Assembly: GCA_013812515.1 (NCBI GenBank) | Contig: JACCTI010000005.1 | Location: forward strand, 1 to 50,194 | Length of the DNA stretch: 50,194 nt | Direction: 5' to 3' | From: Chthoniobacterales bacterium | Lineage (GTDB): Bacteria > Verrucomicrobiota > Verrucomicrobiia > Chthoniobacterales > UBA10450 | Shown here: positions 7,898 through 16,668 of the stretch, piece after piece | How the letters are laid out: every line of letters begins with the position of its first letter | How positions within the stretch are numbered: the stretch's first letter is position 1 | Translations under genes and position numbers: made by a program | The notes under the pieces: model-generated | What the model was told of the DNA's origin: nothing | Databases searched by the model: none | Seen by the model: only the letters and a program-made list of their open reading frames with translations

Positions 7898-8704
7898 TCA
7901 ACCCTTTTCGCAAAGCGCGTACTGGTAGCGCCCGTCCTGCCAGGTCTCGACGCGACTCCAGGGTTGCGATGCGAACAGGGCTTTGAACGCCACCGGAGAA
8001 AGCACAGTGGCTTTGCCCGGCTCGCAGTAGCCGTTCCGCACGCGCGTGAGACCTGCCAGCGCCCACATCGCGTAAAGCGGCAATGAAGCCCAGAATGCAT
8101 ACCGCGGCTCGGCAATCAGACACCGTCCTCCTGCCCTGAGGATGCGAAACATCTCTGCCACGGCGCGTTCCTGCTTGGGCAGCACCGTGAAGAGACGCGC
8201 CGCGATGACCGCGTCCACACTGGAGTCTGCGTGCGACAGATGGGCCACGTCGTCCGTATCGAATTGGCAATTCTGCAGTGCCGCACCGTGCGCCTTTGCG
8301 GTGGCGCATTTCAATTGCTGCGCGGAGCGATCAACGCCTAACACGGAGATCTGCGGAAAGCGGGCCGCGAGACCACAGGAATAGAATCCCGGTCCGCAGC
8401 CCAGCTCGATCAACCGAGTTCCACGAGGCGGATTTCCATTTGGCCAAAGCGCTCGAACGATACGCTCCGTGTCATCGCGGAAAATCTTTTCGCGAAAAAA
8501 AACATACAGCCATGCGAAGCGCTCGAAGAGACTGTCACTTTCCGCGTCCTCAGACGCTAAGATCTCGCGGAGGCTGGATATTGGCTCGGACTTTCTCGCT
8601 GTGGGAGAGGGGGATCCTGTGAACTCGGTTTTGAGTGTGTTGGCCGATTCTGTGAGGTCGCTGGGGACAAGCCTGGCTTCAATTTGGGCGGGCGGGCTGC
8701 TCAT
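7898..8704 (-). CDS. Class I SAM-dependent methyltransferase
   Basis: The 268-residue protein has a disordered N-terminal region of about 55 residues, then an FAWLYVFFREKIF segment and a class I methyltransferase core. Motif I is LIELGCGPGFYSCGLAARF near residue 97, motif II is VLGVDRSAQQL, and the post-I region holds DAVIAARLFTVL and ILRAGGRCLIAEP. After the core comes a hydrophobic stretch, FWASLPLYAMWALAGL, consistent with a lipid or membrane-associated substrate; similar proteins often modify lipids or quinones. It is first in the minus-strand run towards the DUF2064 transferase. The exact substrate is not determinable. Confidence 0.8.
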   Translation of the reverse strand: MSSPPAQIEARLVPSDLTESANTLKTEFTGSPSPTARKSEPISSLREILASEDAESDSLFERFAWLYVFFREKIFRDDTERIVRALWPNGNPPRGTRLIELGCGPGFYSCGLAARFPQISVLGVDRSAQQLKCATAKAHGAALQNCQFDTDDVAHLSHADSSVDAVIAARLFTVLPKQERAVAEMFRILRAGGRCLIAEPRYAFWASLPLYAMWALAGLTRVRNGYCEPGKATVLSPVAFKALFASQPWSRVETWQDGRYQYALCEKG

Positions 8705-9016
8705 CTCCAGTTTCAGACGTGAAGAAGGCTTTGCCTATTGCAGAGAAGTTTTCGGGCCGGCGTTTTTCACAGAGCTTCTGTCTTTAATCTCTTAACCGGA
8801 ACACATCTCTTCTTCTTAAGCGGGCGAATAAGTAGCCGACCGAGCAGGTTCTTGCCTCTAAAGGGTGCGTGGAAGGATGGTGTTGATAAGCGCGGCAGCT
8901 CCCCGGTGCAACACACGACAGTGCGAGGGAGAGGCATTCTGTTGGCCTTTATTAGAAGTTGTTGGCTTCTTACTGCCGATTGCTTTAACACGAACGGCGT
9001 GCGGCTCAGAAAGGTA
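8705..9016. other. Divergent intergenic region
   Basis: About 310 bp separate the minus-strand methyltransferase from the plus-strand cyclase gene. The cyclase frame is open upstream to 8738, but the product there has no signal peptide or family similarity. I see no RNA gene or strong inverted repeat. The region should hold the promoters of both flanking genes; I could not assign -35/-10 boxes with confidence. Confidence 0.5.
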
Positions 9017-9829
9017 ATGTTCATCGTCTGTTGGTGTGCCGCCGGTGCGCTGGTTGCCTCAGTAAACGCGGAAGAGCCGACGCTCGCGCGTATCCAGCAG
9101 ATCCTCGCTTCGAAGCGAATGGTCGACCTGACGCATGCTTTTGAGCCGGGCATTCCGCACTGGTCTGGATTTCCAGATGAGAAACGGGAGACTATCTACT
9201 GGTACGAGAAGGGTCGAGGCACGCTTGGCGAAGGATTCTTTTCCGAGGTTTACACGCACGTTGGTCAATGGGGAACGCATGTTGATCCGCCGGCGCATTT
9301 CATCAAGGGCTTGCGCACGGTGGATCAAATCGAGTTGAAAGAAATGATCCTGCCGCTGGTCGTGATCGACGTGCACGAAGAGGCGGCGAAGAACCCCGAT
9401 TACACGCTTACGCTCGACCGAGTGAAGCGCTGGGAGAAGGAACATGGCGCGATTCCGGCGGGAGCGTTTGTCGCGTTGCGCACCGACTGGTCAAAGCGTT
9501 GGCCGGACGCAAAGGCACTGGACAACAAAGACAAAGACGGTGTCGCGCATTACCCCGGCTGGAGCAAGGAGGCCCTCACGTTTTTGTACGAAGAACGCAA
9601 GGTCACCGCGAGCGGACACGAGACGACCGATACCGACCCAGGCTTCGCGGCTTCGAAAGACGATTACGCGCTGGAGACTTATGTCTTGAGCACAAATCAT
9701 TACCAGATTGAACTGCTGACGAATCTCGATCAATGCCCAGAATCCGGCGCGATCGTCGTGGTCAGCTTTCCGAAACCCAAAGGCGGCTCGGGTTTTCCGG
9801 CACGAGTCTTTGCGATCCTGCCGGACTAA
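9017..9829 (+). CDS. Exported cyclase-family metal-dependent hydrolase
   Basis: The 270-residue protein starts with a signal peptide (MFIVCWCAAGALVASVNA). The rest has the cyclase/kynurenine-formamidase fold. The metal-binding signature appears as HVGQWGTHVDPPAHF (H81, H88, D90, H94), and VDLTHAFEPGIPHW marks the usual N-terminal strand. Later conserved positions include GHETTDTD and NHYQIELL. Family members hydrolyse amides or lactones; this one probably acts in the periplasm on an unknown substrate. The ATG at 9017 has AAAGG a few bases upstream and gives the signal peptide, so I prefer it over the longer frame from 8738. Confidence 0.85.
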   Translation: MFIVCWCAAGALVASVNAEEPTLARIQQILASKRMVDLTHAFEPGIPHWSGFPDEKRETIYWYEKGRGTLGEGFFSEVYTHVGQWGTHVDPPAHFIKGLRTVDQIELKEMILPLVVIDVHEEAAKNPDYTLTLDRVKRWEKEHGAIPAGAFVALRTDWSKRWPDAKALDNKDKDGVAHYPGWSKEALTFLYEERKVTASGHETTDTDPGFAASKDDYALETYVLSTNHYQIELLTNLDQCPESGAIVVVSFPKPKGGSGFPARVFAILPD

Positions 9830-9839
9830 CGCACGCAGG

Positions 9840-10448
9840 TCAGCTTCGCTTCGGCTGATACTTCCACATCCGCGGCTTGCCTTGGGCGAGCCACTCCAGC
9901 GCAGTCGCGAGGCGCTGCGCGCGCGTGGCGTCACGTTTTGCTTCGGTAAGCCACTCCACATATTCCTTCTGGTGGCTGTAGGTCAAACCATTGAAGGTTC
10001 GCTTCGCCTTCGCATTCTGGCGCAGCGCATTTTGGAAGTAATCGGGAATGACCAGAGGCTTCGTTCTGGGTTTTGCTCGCCGTGGTATCTTCACACCCGC
10101 TTCGTTCAGCTCGACTGCTTTCCGCACGTAACCAACCAGGATCTCTTCGGGCGGTAAATCAGAGAGCGTGGTGATTGGTCCGAATTGGCCCATCCCTTTG
10201 CGCTCAATGCCTAGGTCCACCGGAAGAATGAGCGCTGCCTTCCAGAATCCGAAGGAGCCATGCCGCTTGAACGCCGCCATCCCGCAGAGCGGCCCTTTGT
10301 AATCGAAGTGCGGCATACTCCACTTCAACGTCTCCTCCACGTCCGGGCAGCCCGCGTGCACGACCTTGCGCAATTGCTTCAGAATTGGCTGCGCGAATGG
10401 CGCTGACTGGGCGATGTACGCATCGAGGCGTGGATCTTTCTTGGGCAT
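9840..10448 (-). CDS. YdeI/OmpD-associated family protein with DUF1801-like domain
   Basis: This 202-residue cytoplasmic protein has an N-terminal DUF1801-like domain (PDVEETLKWSMPHFDYKG at about 37-54, and HGSFGFWKAAL) and a C-terminal YdeI-type helical tail with PDYFQNALRQNAKAKRTF, YVEWLTEAKRDATRAQRL and ALEWLAQGK. The tail pattern is typical of bacteriocin-protection YdeI-like proteins. The biochemical role is unknown. The ATG at 10448 gives MPKKDPRLDAYI; the frame is open to 10487 without added similarity. It is convergent with the cyclase gene, 10 bp away. Confidence 0.8.
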   Translation of the reverse strand: MPKKDPRLDAYIAQSAPFAQPILKQLRKVVHAGCPDVEETLKWSMPHFDYKGPLCGMAAFKRHGSFGFWKAALILPVDLGIERKGMGQFGPITTLSDLPPEEILVGYVRKAVELNEAGVKIPRRAKPRTKPLVIPDYFQNALRQNAKAKRTFNGLTYSHQKEYVEWLTEAKRDATRAQRLATALEWLAQGKPRMWKYQPKRS

Positions 10449-10578
10449 GTCAGGGTGAGACGGCGACGGGATATTTAGCAAACTCACGGAAGGATTGTCG
10501 AGCAGCGGTTGCTACGCTCACAGCCGAGCACGGCCAAATACATGTTCGGGTGCGAACCCATCGACACACCCAAACTTT

Positions 10579-11340
10579 ATGGCACTTACCGTCCAACCAT
10601 TCGCCGACAGCAAAGAACTCGATCGGGTTCGCGAGGCTCTCAACGTCAACGTCGGAGAAGTAGAGCGCATCGGTTCCGTCGCGGCAGGCGCTGGGCTCGT
10701 TCTGTACGGTTTATCACGCCGCTCGATCCCAGGGTTGCTTCTTGGGTTGGTCGGTGGAGCGCTGATTCACCGCGGCGCGACAGGGCACTGCTCCGTCTAC
10801 ATCGCCCTAGGGGTGAACGCCCGGCAGCTGAACACGGAACACGGCGTGCAAGGCAACAAGGGAATAAACGTGGTGAGGACAATCACGGTCGCCCGCGCAC
10901 CGGAGGAAGTTTATCGTTACTGGCGCAACTTGGAGAATCTCCCGCGTTTCATGGAGCACGTGGAATCTGTCCGCGAGCTTGATCCGAAGCGGTCCGCTTG
11001 GGTCGTGCGCGGTCCGCTTGGCCACAACGTTGAGTGGACAGCGCAGATCATCACTGATCGCGAAGGGCAGATGATTTCGTGGGAATCGCTGCCGGGCGCA
11101 GAAGTGCAGAATGCGGGCTCGGTTTGGTTTGAGCCAGTGAACGGCGGAAGCTCCACCGAGGTGAAGGTGTCGCTGCAATATTTGCCACCGGCGGGAGTTG
11201 TTGGCGCAGCCGTCGCGAAGCTTTTGGGCGAAGCTCCGGAGCAGCAGCTCGATGAAGATCTCGCGCGTTTTAAAAACCTGATCGAAACGGGGGCCACCGG
11301 CGCCAGCGTGCGAGATCATCAGCATCAAGCAACGCTGTAG
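10579..11340 (+). CDS. SRPBCC family (cyclase/dehydrase-like) membrane-linked protein
   Basis: The 253-residue product has an N-terminal hydrophobic region, IGSVAAGAGLVLYGLS followed by IPGLLLGLVGGALIHRGATG, like the DUF2892 (YgaP-type) membrane module. From about residue 95 a START-like SRPBCC domain follows (INVVRTITVARAPEEVYRYW, LPRFMEHVESV, WTAQIITDREGQMISWESL). COG5637-type proteins with this combination are widespread, but their ligand is unknown. The ATG at 10579 precedes the first conserved residues; the 28-codon upstream extension lacks similarity. It converges on polX across a palindromic repeat. Confidence 0.8.
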   Translation: MALTVQPFADSKELDRVREALNVNVGEVERIGSVAAGAGLVLYGLSRRSIPGLLLGLVGGALIHRGATGHCSVYIALGVNARQLNTEHGVQGNKGINVVRTITVARAPEEVYRYWRNLENLPRFMEHVESVRELDPKRSAWVVRGPLGHNVEWTAQIITDREGQMISWESLPGAEVQNAGSVWFEPVNGGSSTEVKVSLQYLPPAGVVGAAVAKLLGEAPEQQLDEDLARFKNLIETGATGASVRDHQHQATL

Positions 11341-11349
11341 CGCATGAGT

Positions 11350-11440
11350 TGTAGCCGGGGGCGATGACCCCGCCTGGCCCCAAGGCAGTATTCTCTCCGG
11401 TCGGCTGTCTCTCGCCGCCGGGGTCACCGCCCCCGGTTAC
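11350..11440. repeat. GTAG-type palindromic repeat pair between convergent genes
   Basis: GTTGTAGCCGGGGGCGATGA near 11349-11368 faces a near-perfect inverted partner, GGGGTCACCGCCCCCGGTTA, ending at 11440. The right arm overlaps the polX stop codon. Both arms carry GTAG (or GTAAC) at the base of a GC-rich stem, the layout of REP sequences recognised by RAYT transposases. Related copies lie at 33565-33674, 36349-36377 and 39525-39549. The pair can fold into a long hairpin and may serve as a two-way terminator. Confidence 0.7.
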
Positions 11441-13206
11441 AAGTTTGCTGCCACTCGTTTTCGCTCCAGTTCGCGCTCAATCTTGCCAACTGGAAGGCAA
11501 TTCACGACATCCTCCTTGGTCAGCCAGCCCTTCCGAGCGACCCCGACGCCAAACCAAAGCTCCTGGAGCCGGTCGACCGCATGCGCGTCCGGGTTGATCA
11601 CACACTTGACTCCCTTCTCTTTTGCGAATGGCCACCAGCGCCAGTCTAAATCGAGGCGCTTGGGCGCGGCGTTGATCTCGATCCAGGTGCCGGTCCCGGC
11701 GGCGGCTTCGATGATGGCCGGAATGTCCACCGCGTAAGGCTCGCGACGCAGGAGCAAACGCCCCGTCGGATGCGCGAGAAAAGTGACGTAAGGATTGCTG
11801 ATCGCGCGGATGATCCGCTTCGTCATGTCTGCTTCCCCGAGGCTGAAAGCGGAATGCACGGAAGCGACCACGAAGTCCAGTTCCGCCAGCAGTTCGTCCG
11901 GAAAATCCAGCGAGCCGTCGCGCAGAATATCGCATTCCACTCCGGAGAAGATGCGGATTCCGGTGCGTTCCTTGTTCCACCCACGGATCGCGGCCATCTG
12001 GGTGCGCAGGCGGGCCTCGTCGAGCCCACGGGCTTGGATCGCGCTGCGGCTGTGATCGGCAATTCCGATGTATTGCAGCCCCAGCTCCTCTGCCGCGCAC
12101 GCCATCTCCGCGAGTGAATTGCGTCCGTCGCTCGCCGTCGTGTGGCAATGAAACGTGCCGCGGAGATTCTCCTTCTCCAGGAGCCGCGGCAAACGCCCCG
12201 CAGCCGCCGCCTCGAATTCGCCGCGATTTTCGCGCAGCTCGGGCGCGATATAATCCAGGCCTAACGAGCGGTAGAGTTCCGTCTCATCGTTTATCTCGGG
12301 AATCTCCGCGGCCAGCGGGCGCTTCTTCTTCGTCGCGGGATCGGGCGGGGCCGGCGCCATGCGGTATTCGTTCAGGGTCCAACCGCGCTGCAACGCGCGG
12401 TTCCGCAGGACGACGTTATGCTCCTTACTTCCAGTGAAGTAATTGAGCGCAAAGGGATACTCCGCGGGCGTGATCACGCGCAGATCGCATTGAATGCCGG
12501 AACGCAGCCGGACACTCGATTTAGTCGCCCCTTGCACCAGCACGGACTCCACCTGCGGGTGTTCGGCAAAAAACTTCGAGACCACGTCCGGCGCATTGGT
12601 GGCGACGATGAAATCTAGATCGCGGACGATCTCCCTGCGCCGGCGGTAGCTCCCGGCAATGCAGACATGCAGCGCTTCGTCGAGCGCGCGCAGATCGTCT
12701 TGCAATGTCTCCGCTTCGCTCGCGATTTGCCCGAGCCGGAAAATCCCGGAGTGCTTCACGCGATCCGCAATCGCCTGGCAGAGCTTCTCCTGTGTCGTCT
12801 TGCCGAAGCCTGGCAACTCCGCGACGCGATCGGCTTCACACGCCTCCTTGAGCTGCGCAATCGAGCTAACGTGCAGCTTCTCATAAAGCGCCTTGATCTT
12901 CTTCGCGCCCAGCCCCGGGAGCGTGAAAAGCTCGAGAATATCGAGGGGAAATTCCCTCCGGAGTGCTTCGAAGAACGTGGATGATCCCGTCTCGGCCAAC
13001 TCCCGAATCACAGAACCGATACCTTTGCCCACGCCCGGAATGCTAGAGAGCGTCGCCTCATCTCGGAGGTCGGCAACGTTTCCTCCCCACGTTTCGATGG
13101 AACGGGCCGCATTTGTGTAGGCCCGGATTTTGAACGGATTTTCCGCCTTTAGTTCCAGGAGGGTCGCGATCTGCTCCATCGCGGCGACGAGACCTGCTTT
13201 ATCCAC
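11437..13206 (-). CDS. polX: Family X DNA polymerase / PHP phosphoesterase
   Basis: This 589-residue bacterial PolX has the family's full length. An N-terminal helix-hairpin-helix region (LSSIPGVGKGIGSVI at 53-67, and two later HhH motifs LPGLGAKKIKAL and LPGFGKTTQEKL) is followed by the polymerase palm with GSYRRR and RDLDFI (GS at 185-186, aspartates 196 and 198). The C-terminal PHP domain begins TFHCHTTASDGRNSLAEM and carries IGIADHS, GVECDI, SVHSAF, LAHPTGRLL and INPDAHA, so its metal ligands look intact. PolX enzymes fill small gaps in base-excision and end-joining repair, and the PHP domain supplies 3'-5' exonuclease activity. It is monocistronic. Confidence 0.93.
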   Translation of the reverse strand: MDKAGLVAAMEQIATLLELKAENPFKIRAYTNAARSIETWGGNVADLRDEATLSSIPGVGKGIGSVIRELAETGSSTFFEALRREFPLDILELFTLPGLGAKKIKALYEKLHVSSIAQLKEACEADRVAELPGFGKTTQEKLCQAIADRVKHSGIFRLGQIASEAETLQDDLRALDEALHVCIAGSYRRRREIVRDLDFIVATNAPDVVSKFFAEHPQVESVLVQGATKSSVRLRSGIQCDLRVITPAEYPFALNYFTGSKEHNVVLRNRALQRGWTLNEYRMAPAPPDPATKKKRPLAAEIPEINDETELYRSLGLDYIAPELRENRGEFEAAAAGRLPRLLEKENLRGTFHCHTTASDGRNSLAEMACAAEELGLQYIGIADHSRSAIQARGLDEARLRTQMAAIRGWNKERTGIRIFSGVECDILRDGSLDFPDELLAELDFVVASVHSAFSLGEADMTKRIIRAISNPYVTFLAHPTGRLLLRREPYAVDIPAIIEAAAGTGTWIEINAAPKRLDLDWRWWPFAKEKGVKCVINPDAHAVDRLQELWFGVGVARKGWLTKEDVVNCLPVGKIERELERKRVAANL

Positions 13207-13250
13207 CGGACACCGTTACCAGAGAATCGCGCCGCGTCGATTCGGCGAGT

Positions 13251-13379
13251 GGTCATCCCGAATCGCGCAGACGATGAGGAATCTCGGACAGAGTGTTTTA
13301 ACGGACTGAGGGGGTCCAAGCGAGGCGAAAGATCCTATGCGAGGTGCCTCGGTGCGCTGCGCCAGCCTAGGATGACCTG
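13251..13379. repeat. Fold-back repeat, copy B
   Basis: The gap between polX and the lytic transglycosylase gene opens with GGTCATCCCGAATCGCGCAG and closes with the inverted end whose reverse complement reads AGGTCATCCTAGGCTGGCGC. The architecture matches the elements at 3746-3913 and 40138-40264. No coding capacity is seen. Confidence 0.55.
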
Positions 13380-13456
13380 TCGGCTCCACGGCTAAGGTGA
13401 CGCGAATGATCACGTTCCGACGTTCAACCAGCGTCCGCTGCCTACCTCACGCGTCG

Positions 13457-14056
13457 CTACATCCGGCCGCGCCGCTGATAAAACTCCAGACGTCCCAGAA
13501 CGCCCTTCACGTACTTCCGTGTTCCGGGAAAATCGATGTTCTGACGGAAGACCGTCGCAGGAACAACTTCCGCGTCGTCCCCGCCGGCCCAGCGCTGTGC
13601 GCGACTCGCACCTGCATTGTATTCCGCTAATGCGAACGGAATCGGATCAACCTGGTTTTTCCAATGTCCGATGGCCCGCGCCAGATACCACGTCCCTGCC
13701 TGGAGATTGACTTTCGGGTCGAATAGCTCCTCGACGCGAAAGTTCTCCACCTTCGTGCCCTGCGCCCACTCGCCCGCGGCCCGCTCCGTCACCTGCATGA
13801 GACCGCGCTCGCCCGCGCTGCCGTACTTCTGGGTATCGAAACGGCTCTCGCGCCACACGACGGCTTTCACCAGCAGCGGATCGACACGGTATTGCGCGGC
13901 GACGGTGCGGATCAGCTCATCGTGCTGCTGAAAACGCGCGGGGCTGACCCACTCGTGAAGCGTGTAGACCGCATCACCGGAACGGAGCGCGAGGTAACCC
14001 GTGCCAGCGCCCGCTGCGAGCAGTCCACAAATCAGGAGCTTAAGAACGAATCGCAT
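13457..14056 (-). CDS. Lytic transglycosylase (SLT domain)
   Basis: The 199-residue protein has an N-terminal membrane anchor or signal (MRFVLKLLICGLLAAGAGTG) and a soluble-lytic-transglycosylase domain. The catalytic glutamate is E70 in VVWRESRFD; GERGLMQVT at 82-90 and ALAEYNAGASRA are the other hallmark SLT motifs. It should cleave peptidoglycan glycan strands in the periplasm, forming 1,6-anhydro-muramic ends. No accessory domain is present. The gene is divergent from priA, with about 130 bp between them. Confidence 0.9.
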   Translation of the reverse strand: MRFVLKLLICGLLAAGAGTGYLALRSGDAVYTLHEWVSPARFQQHDELIRTVAAQYRVDPLLVKAVVWRESRFDTQKYGSAGERGLMQVTERAAGEWAQGTKVENFRVEELFDPKVNLQAGTWYLARAIGHWKNQVDPIPFALAEYNAGASRAQRWAGGDDAEVVPATVFRQNIDFPGTRKYVKGVLGRLEFYQRRGRM

Positions 14057-14187
14057 CGCGCGCTTTCGCTCAGTTTGCGGCGCTCTGCTCCGGGCAGTTG
14101 GAGAACGGAGAGAACGAGCGGAAACTCATGCTGCATCAATCCACAAATGCGTTCTCCTGAGCAATTGAATTCCTGCGGCGCCACCTC

Positions 14188-16416
14188 GTGAAACCGAATT
14201 TCGCTCGCGTCATTATCGATCGCGCGATTCATCGCGAGCTCGATTACGCCATTCCGCACGAGTTCGCGGGCCGGATCGACGTCGGATGGCGCGTGCGCGT
14301 GCCGTTTCGCGAGAAAGCCGCGCTTGCGACAGTTATTGCCATTCTGGCGGAAACCGACGCATCCGGCATTCGGCCGATTGAGGCGGTCGTCGGCGACGGC
14401 GCGGCTTTAAGTCCCAAGCTGCTCGAACTCGCGCGATGGATGAGCGCATATTACTGCTGTTCGATCGAGACGGTAATGCGGAGCCTGCTGCCGCAGGTGA
14501 TTCGGCGCGCGGAAGTGAGCTGGAAGAAGCAGCTCTTCGTTCATCGCATGCGAGAGGTGCCGCCGGACGCGGCAGAGAAGCTGCGGAAGCGCGCGCCGCG
14601 GCAAGCCGAGTTGCTGGACGCGGTCAGCCAACTCACTGCGCCGATCGCGGCGGCCGATCTTCTGCGGCAAACGTCGCTCGATAACCAGACGCTCCGTGCG
14701 CTCGCCAGACGTGGATATGTTGAACTGCGCGCAGCGGCGATGCCACGCGATCCGCACGCCGACGAGCAGTTCGTTGCCACCACCAACCTGTGCTTGAACG
14801 CCGAACAGTCTGCCGCGCTAACGGCGATCGAGCAGTCGTTAGGCAATCCGTCCAATGCCCGACCGATCCTGCTTCATGGCGTGACTGGCAGTGGCAAGAC
14901 AGAGATCTACTTGCAGGCGATTCGTTCCGCGCTGGCCCGAGGCGGGACGGCCATCGTGCTCGTGCCGGAAATCTCGCTCACGCCCCAAACCGTGGAGCGC
15001 TTTAAGAGCCGTTTCGCGGAGGGGGCCGACATGGTTGCCGTGCTGCACAGTCGGCTCTCGGAAGGCGAACGGCACGACGAATGGCATAAAATTCAGGCTG
15101 GCCGTGCGCGCATCGTGATCGGCGCCAGGAGCGCCATCTTCGCGCCGTTGGAAAATCTTGGGCTCATCGTGGTGGATGAAGAACACGAGACTTCCTACAA
15201 GCAGGAAGAAGCGCCGCGCTATCAGGCGCGGGATGTGGCCGTGGTGCGCGGCAAGCTGGAGAATTGCGTCGTTCTTCTCGGCACCGCGACGCCTTCGCTG
15301 GAAAGCTACTACAACGCCACCCGTGGCAAGTATCAGCTCCTGAAGCTAACCCTGCGCGTGGACGACAACCAGATGCCGTTAATCCGCATCGTCGATTTAA
15401 GAGAGGAGAAGCGGAAAGCGAAGTCCCTCACGATCATTGGCGAAAAATTGCACAGCGCGATCATTGCCCGACTGGAGAAACGCGAGCAGACCATCCTCTT
15501 CTTGAACCGCCGTGGCTTCTCCACCTCGTTGCTTTGCAGCGCCTGCGGCGAAGCGCGCGATTGCCCAAACTGCAGTGTGGCGCTCACGTTCCATCGTACG
15601 GCTTCGCGCTTGAGCTGCCATTTGTGCGGACACACTGCGGCGGTGCCGAAGAAGTGTCCGGCGTGCGGAGAAGACGCGCTTATTTATTCGGGCTTCGGCA
15701 CGGAGAAAGTCGAAGCTCACGTCCAGCAGCTCTTCCCGAAATCTGTCGTCCGCCGGATGGATGCGGATTCGATGACGCGCAAAGATGCATATCGCGAGAC
15801 GCTACGCGCCTTTCGCGCGGGCAAGATCGACCTTCTCGTCGGCACCCAGATGATCGCGAAAGGCCTGCACTTCCCGAACGTGACCCTGGTCGGAATCATC
15901 AACGCTGATCTCGCGTTGCACCTCCCGGATTTTCGCGCGGGTGAGCGCACCTTTCAGCTTCTGACGCAGGTCGCCGGTCGCGCTGGTCGCGGCGAAACTC
16001 CAGGCGAAGTGTTCGTGCAAACCTTCACGCCCTTCAGCCCGTCCATTCAGTTTGCGCGTCACCACGATTTCGTCGGCTACTTCGACCAGGAGCTGGAGTT
16101 TCGAGAACGCTGCGAGTTCCCGCCCTTCACCCATGCGGTGCTGATCACGGTGCGATCCGCGCACGAGGCGCGCGCCAGCTTCTCTGCCGAAACTCTCGCG
16201 CGCCGGCTGAAGGAAGCGCTCCCGGACGAGTTCATTCTCAGTCCACCTTCACCTGCGCCGTTGGAAAAACTGCAGGGGCAGCTCCGTTTTCACATCCTCA
16301 TTCGCGGCGAAGCGATCGTGCGCCTGAGCCGGCTCGTTCGCGAGACGCTCGACAAGCTACCTTTTCCCGAGGACGTGCTCGCCTCGGTGGATGTTGATCC
16401 ATATCAACTGCTCTAA
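14188..16416 (+). CDS. priA: Primosomal protein N' (replication restart helicase)
   Basis: The 742-residue PriA has its normal domains. The N-terminal 3' DNA-binding domain begins MKPNFARVIIDRAIHRELDY. The helicase core has Walker A GVTGSGKTEIY and the DEEH box VVDEEHETSYKQ. Eight zinc-binding cysteines lie in CSACGEARDCPNC and CHLCGHTAAVPKKCPAC. The late helicase motifs include GTQMIAKGLHFPNV and QVAGRAGRG. PriA reloads the replisome at stalled forks. The start is GTG at 14188. The last 36 codons occur again, with almost only synonymous differences, at 17987-18094. Confidence 0.95.
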   Translation: MKPNFARVIIDRAIHRELDYAIPHEFAGRIDVGWRVRVPFREKAALATVIAILAETDASGIRPIEAVVGDGAALSPKLLELARWMSAYYCCSIETVMRSLLPQVIRRAEVSWKKQLFVHRMREVPPDAAEKLRKRAPRQAELLDAVSQLTAPIAAADLLRQTSLDNQTLRALARRGYVELRAAAMPRDPHADEQFVATTNLCLNAEQSAALTAIEQSLGNPSNARPILLHGVTGSGKTEIYLQAIRSALARGGTAIVLVPEISLTPQTVERFKSRFAEGADMVAVLHSRLSEGERHDEWHKIQAGRARIVIGARSAIFAPLENLGLIVVDEEHETSYKQEEAPRYQARDVAVVRGKLENCVVLLGTATPSLESYYNATRGKYQLLKLTLRVDDNQMPLIRIVDLREEKRKAKSLTIIGEKLHSAIIARLEKREQTILFLNRRGFSTSLLCSACGEARDCPNCSVALTFHRTASRLSCHLCGHTAAVPKKCPACGEDALIYSGFGTEKVEAHVQQLFPKSVVRRMDADSMTRKDAYRETLRAFRAGKIDLLVGTQMIAKGLHFPNVTLVGIINADLALHLPDFRAGERTFQLLTQVAGRAGRGETPGEVFVQTFTPFSPSIQFARHHDFVGYFDQELEFRERCEFPPFTHAVLITVRSAHEARASFSAETLARRLKEALPDEFILSPPSPAPLEKLQGQLRFHILIRGEAIVRLSRLVRETLDKLPFPEDVLASVDVDPYQLL

Positions 16417-16440
16417 GGGTGGCTTTTTCCCTTCGCCGGG

Positions 16441-16530
16441 TCCTAGCAGGCAGCCCAAACGGCCGCAAACTATGGCGTGAAGAAGGTTTGGCCGGGCTTC
16501 ATTTCCTGCGTGCTTGCGGCGGGGACGTAA
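16441..16530 (+). pseudogene. Remnant of an ABC substrate-binding protein gene
   Basis: Just after priA, frame 16471-16530 reads YGVKKVWPGFISCVLAAGT and stops. It matches residues 214-230 (YRVKDVWPGFISCVLAV) of the complete substrate-binding protein at 18277-19335. Most codon differences are synonymous. Nothing else of that gene is recognisable here. Together with the repeated priA end at 17987-18094 it marks an old duplication or recombination at this locus. Confidence 0.65.
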
Positions 16531-16668
16531 CTCAACAGTCGGCGAACTGTGTTGAGTCTCGCTTCTATCTCTGGACTAATGGCGGAAGTGGTAGCGGAGG
16601 TGTTGCAAAAATGTCTTGATATTGCTCATGGCGCCGGTGCTCTATGCTCGTTGGGATACCCCCTTTTT

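Noticed and set aside
7090..8704. Arsenosugar biosynthesis cluster
   Set aside because: The DUF2064 protein resembles TIGR04282, but no ArsM or ArsS radical SAM gene is present; the neighbouring methyltransferase lacks ArsM cysteines.
10807..11427. 206-residue minus-strand ORF
   Set aside because: It is the antisense shadow of the SRPBCC gene and runs into a palindromic repeat.
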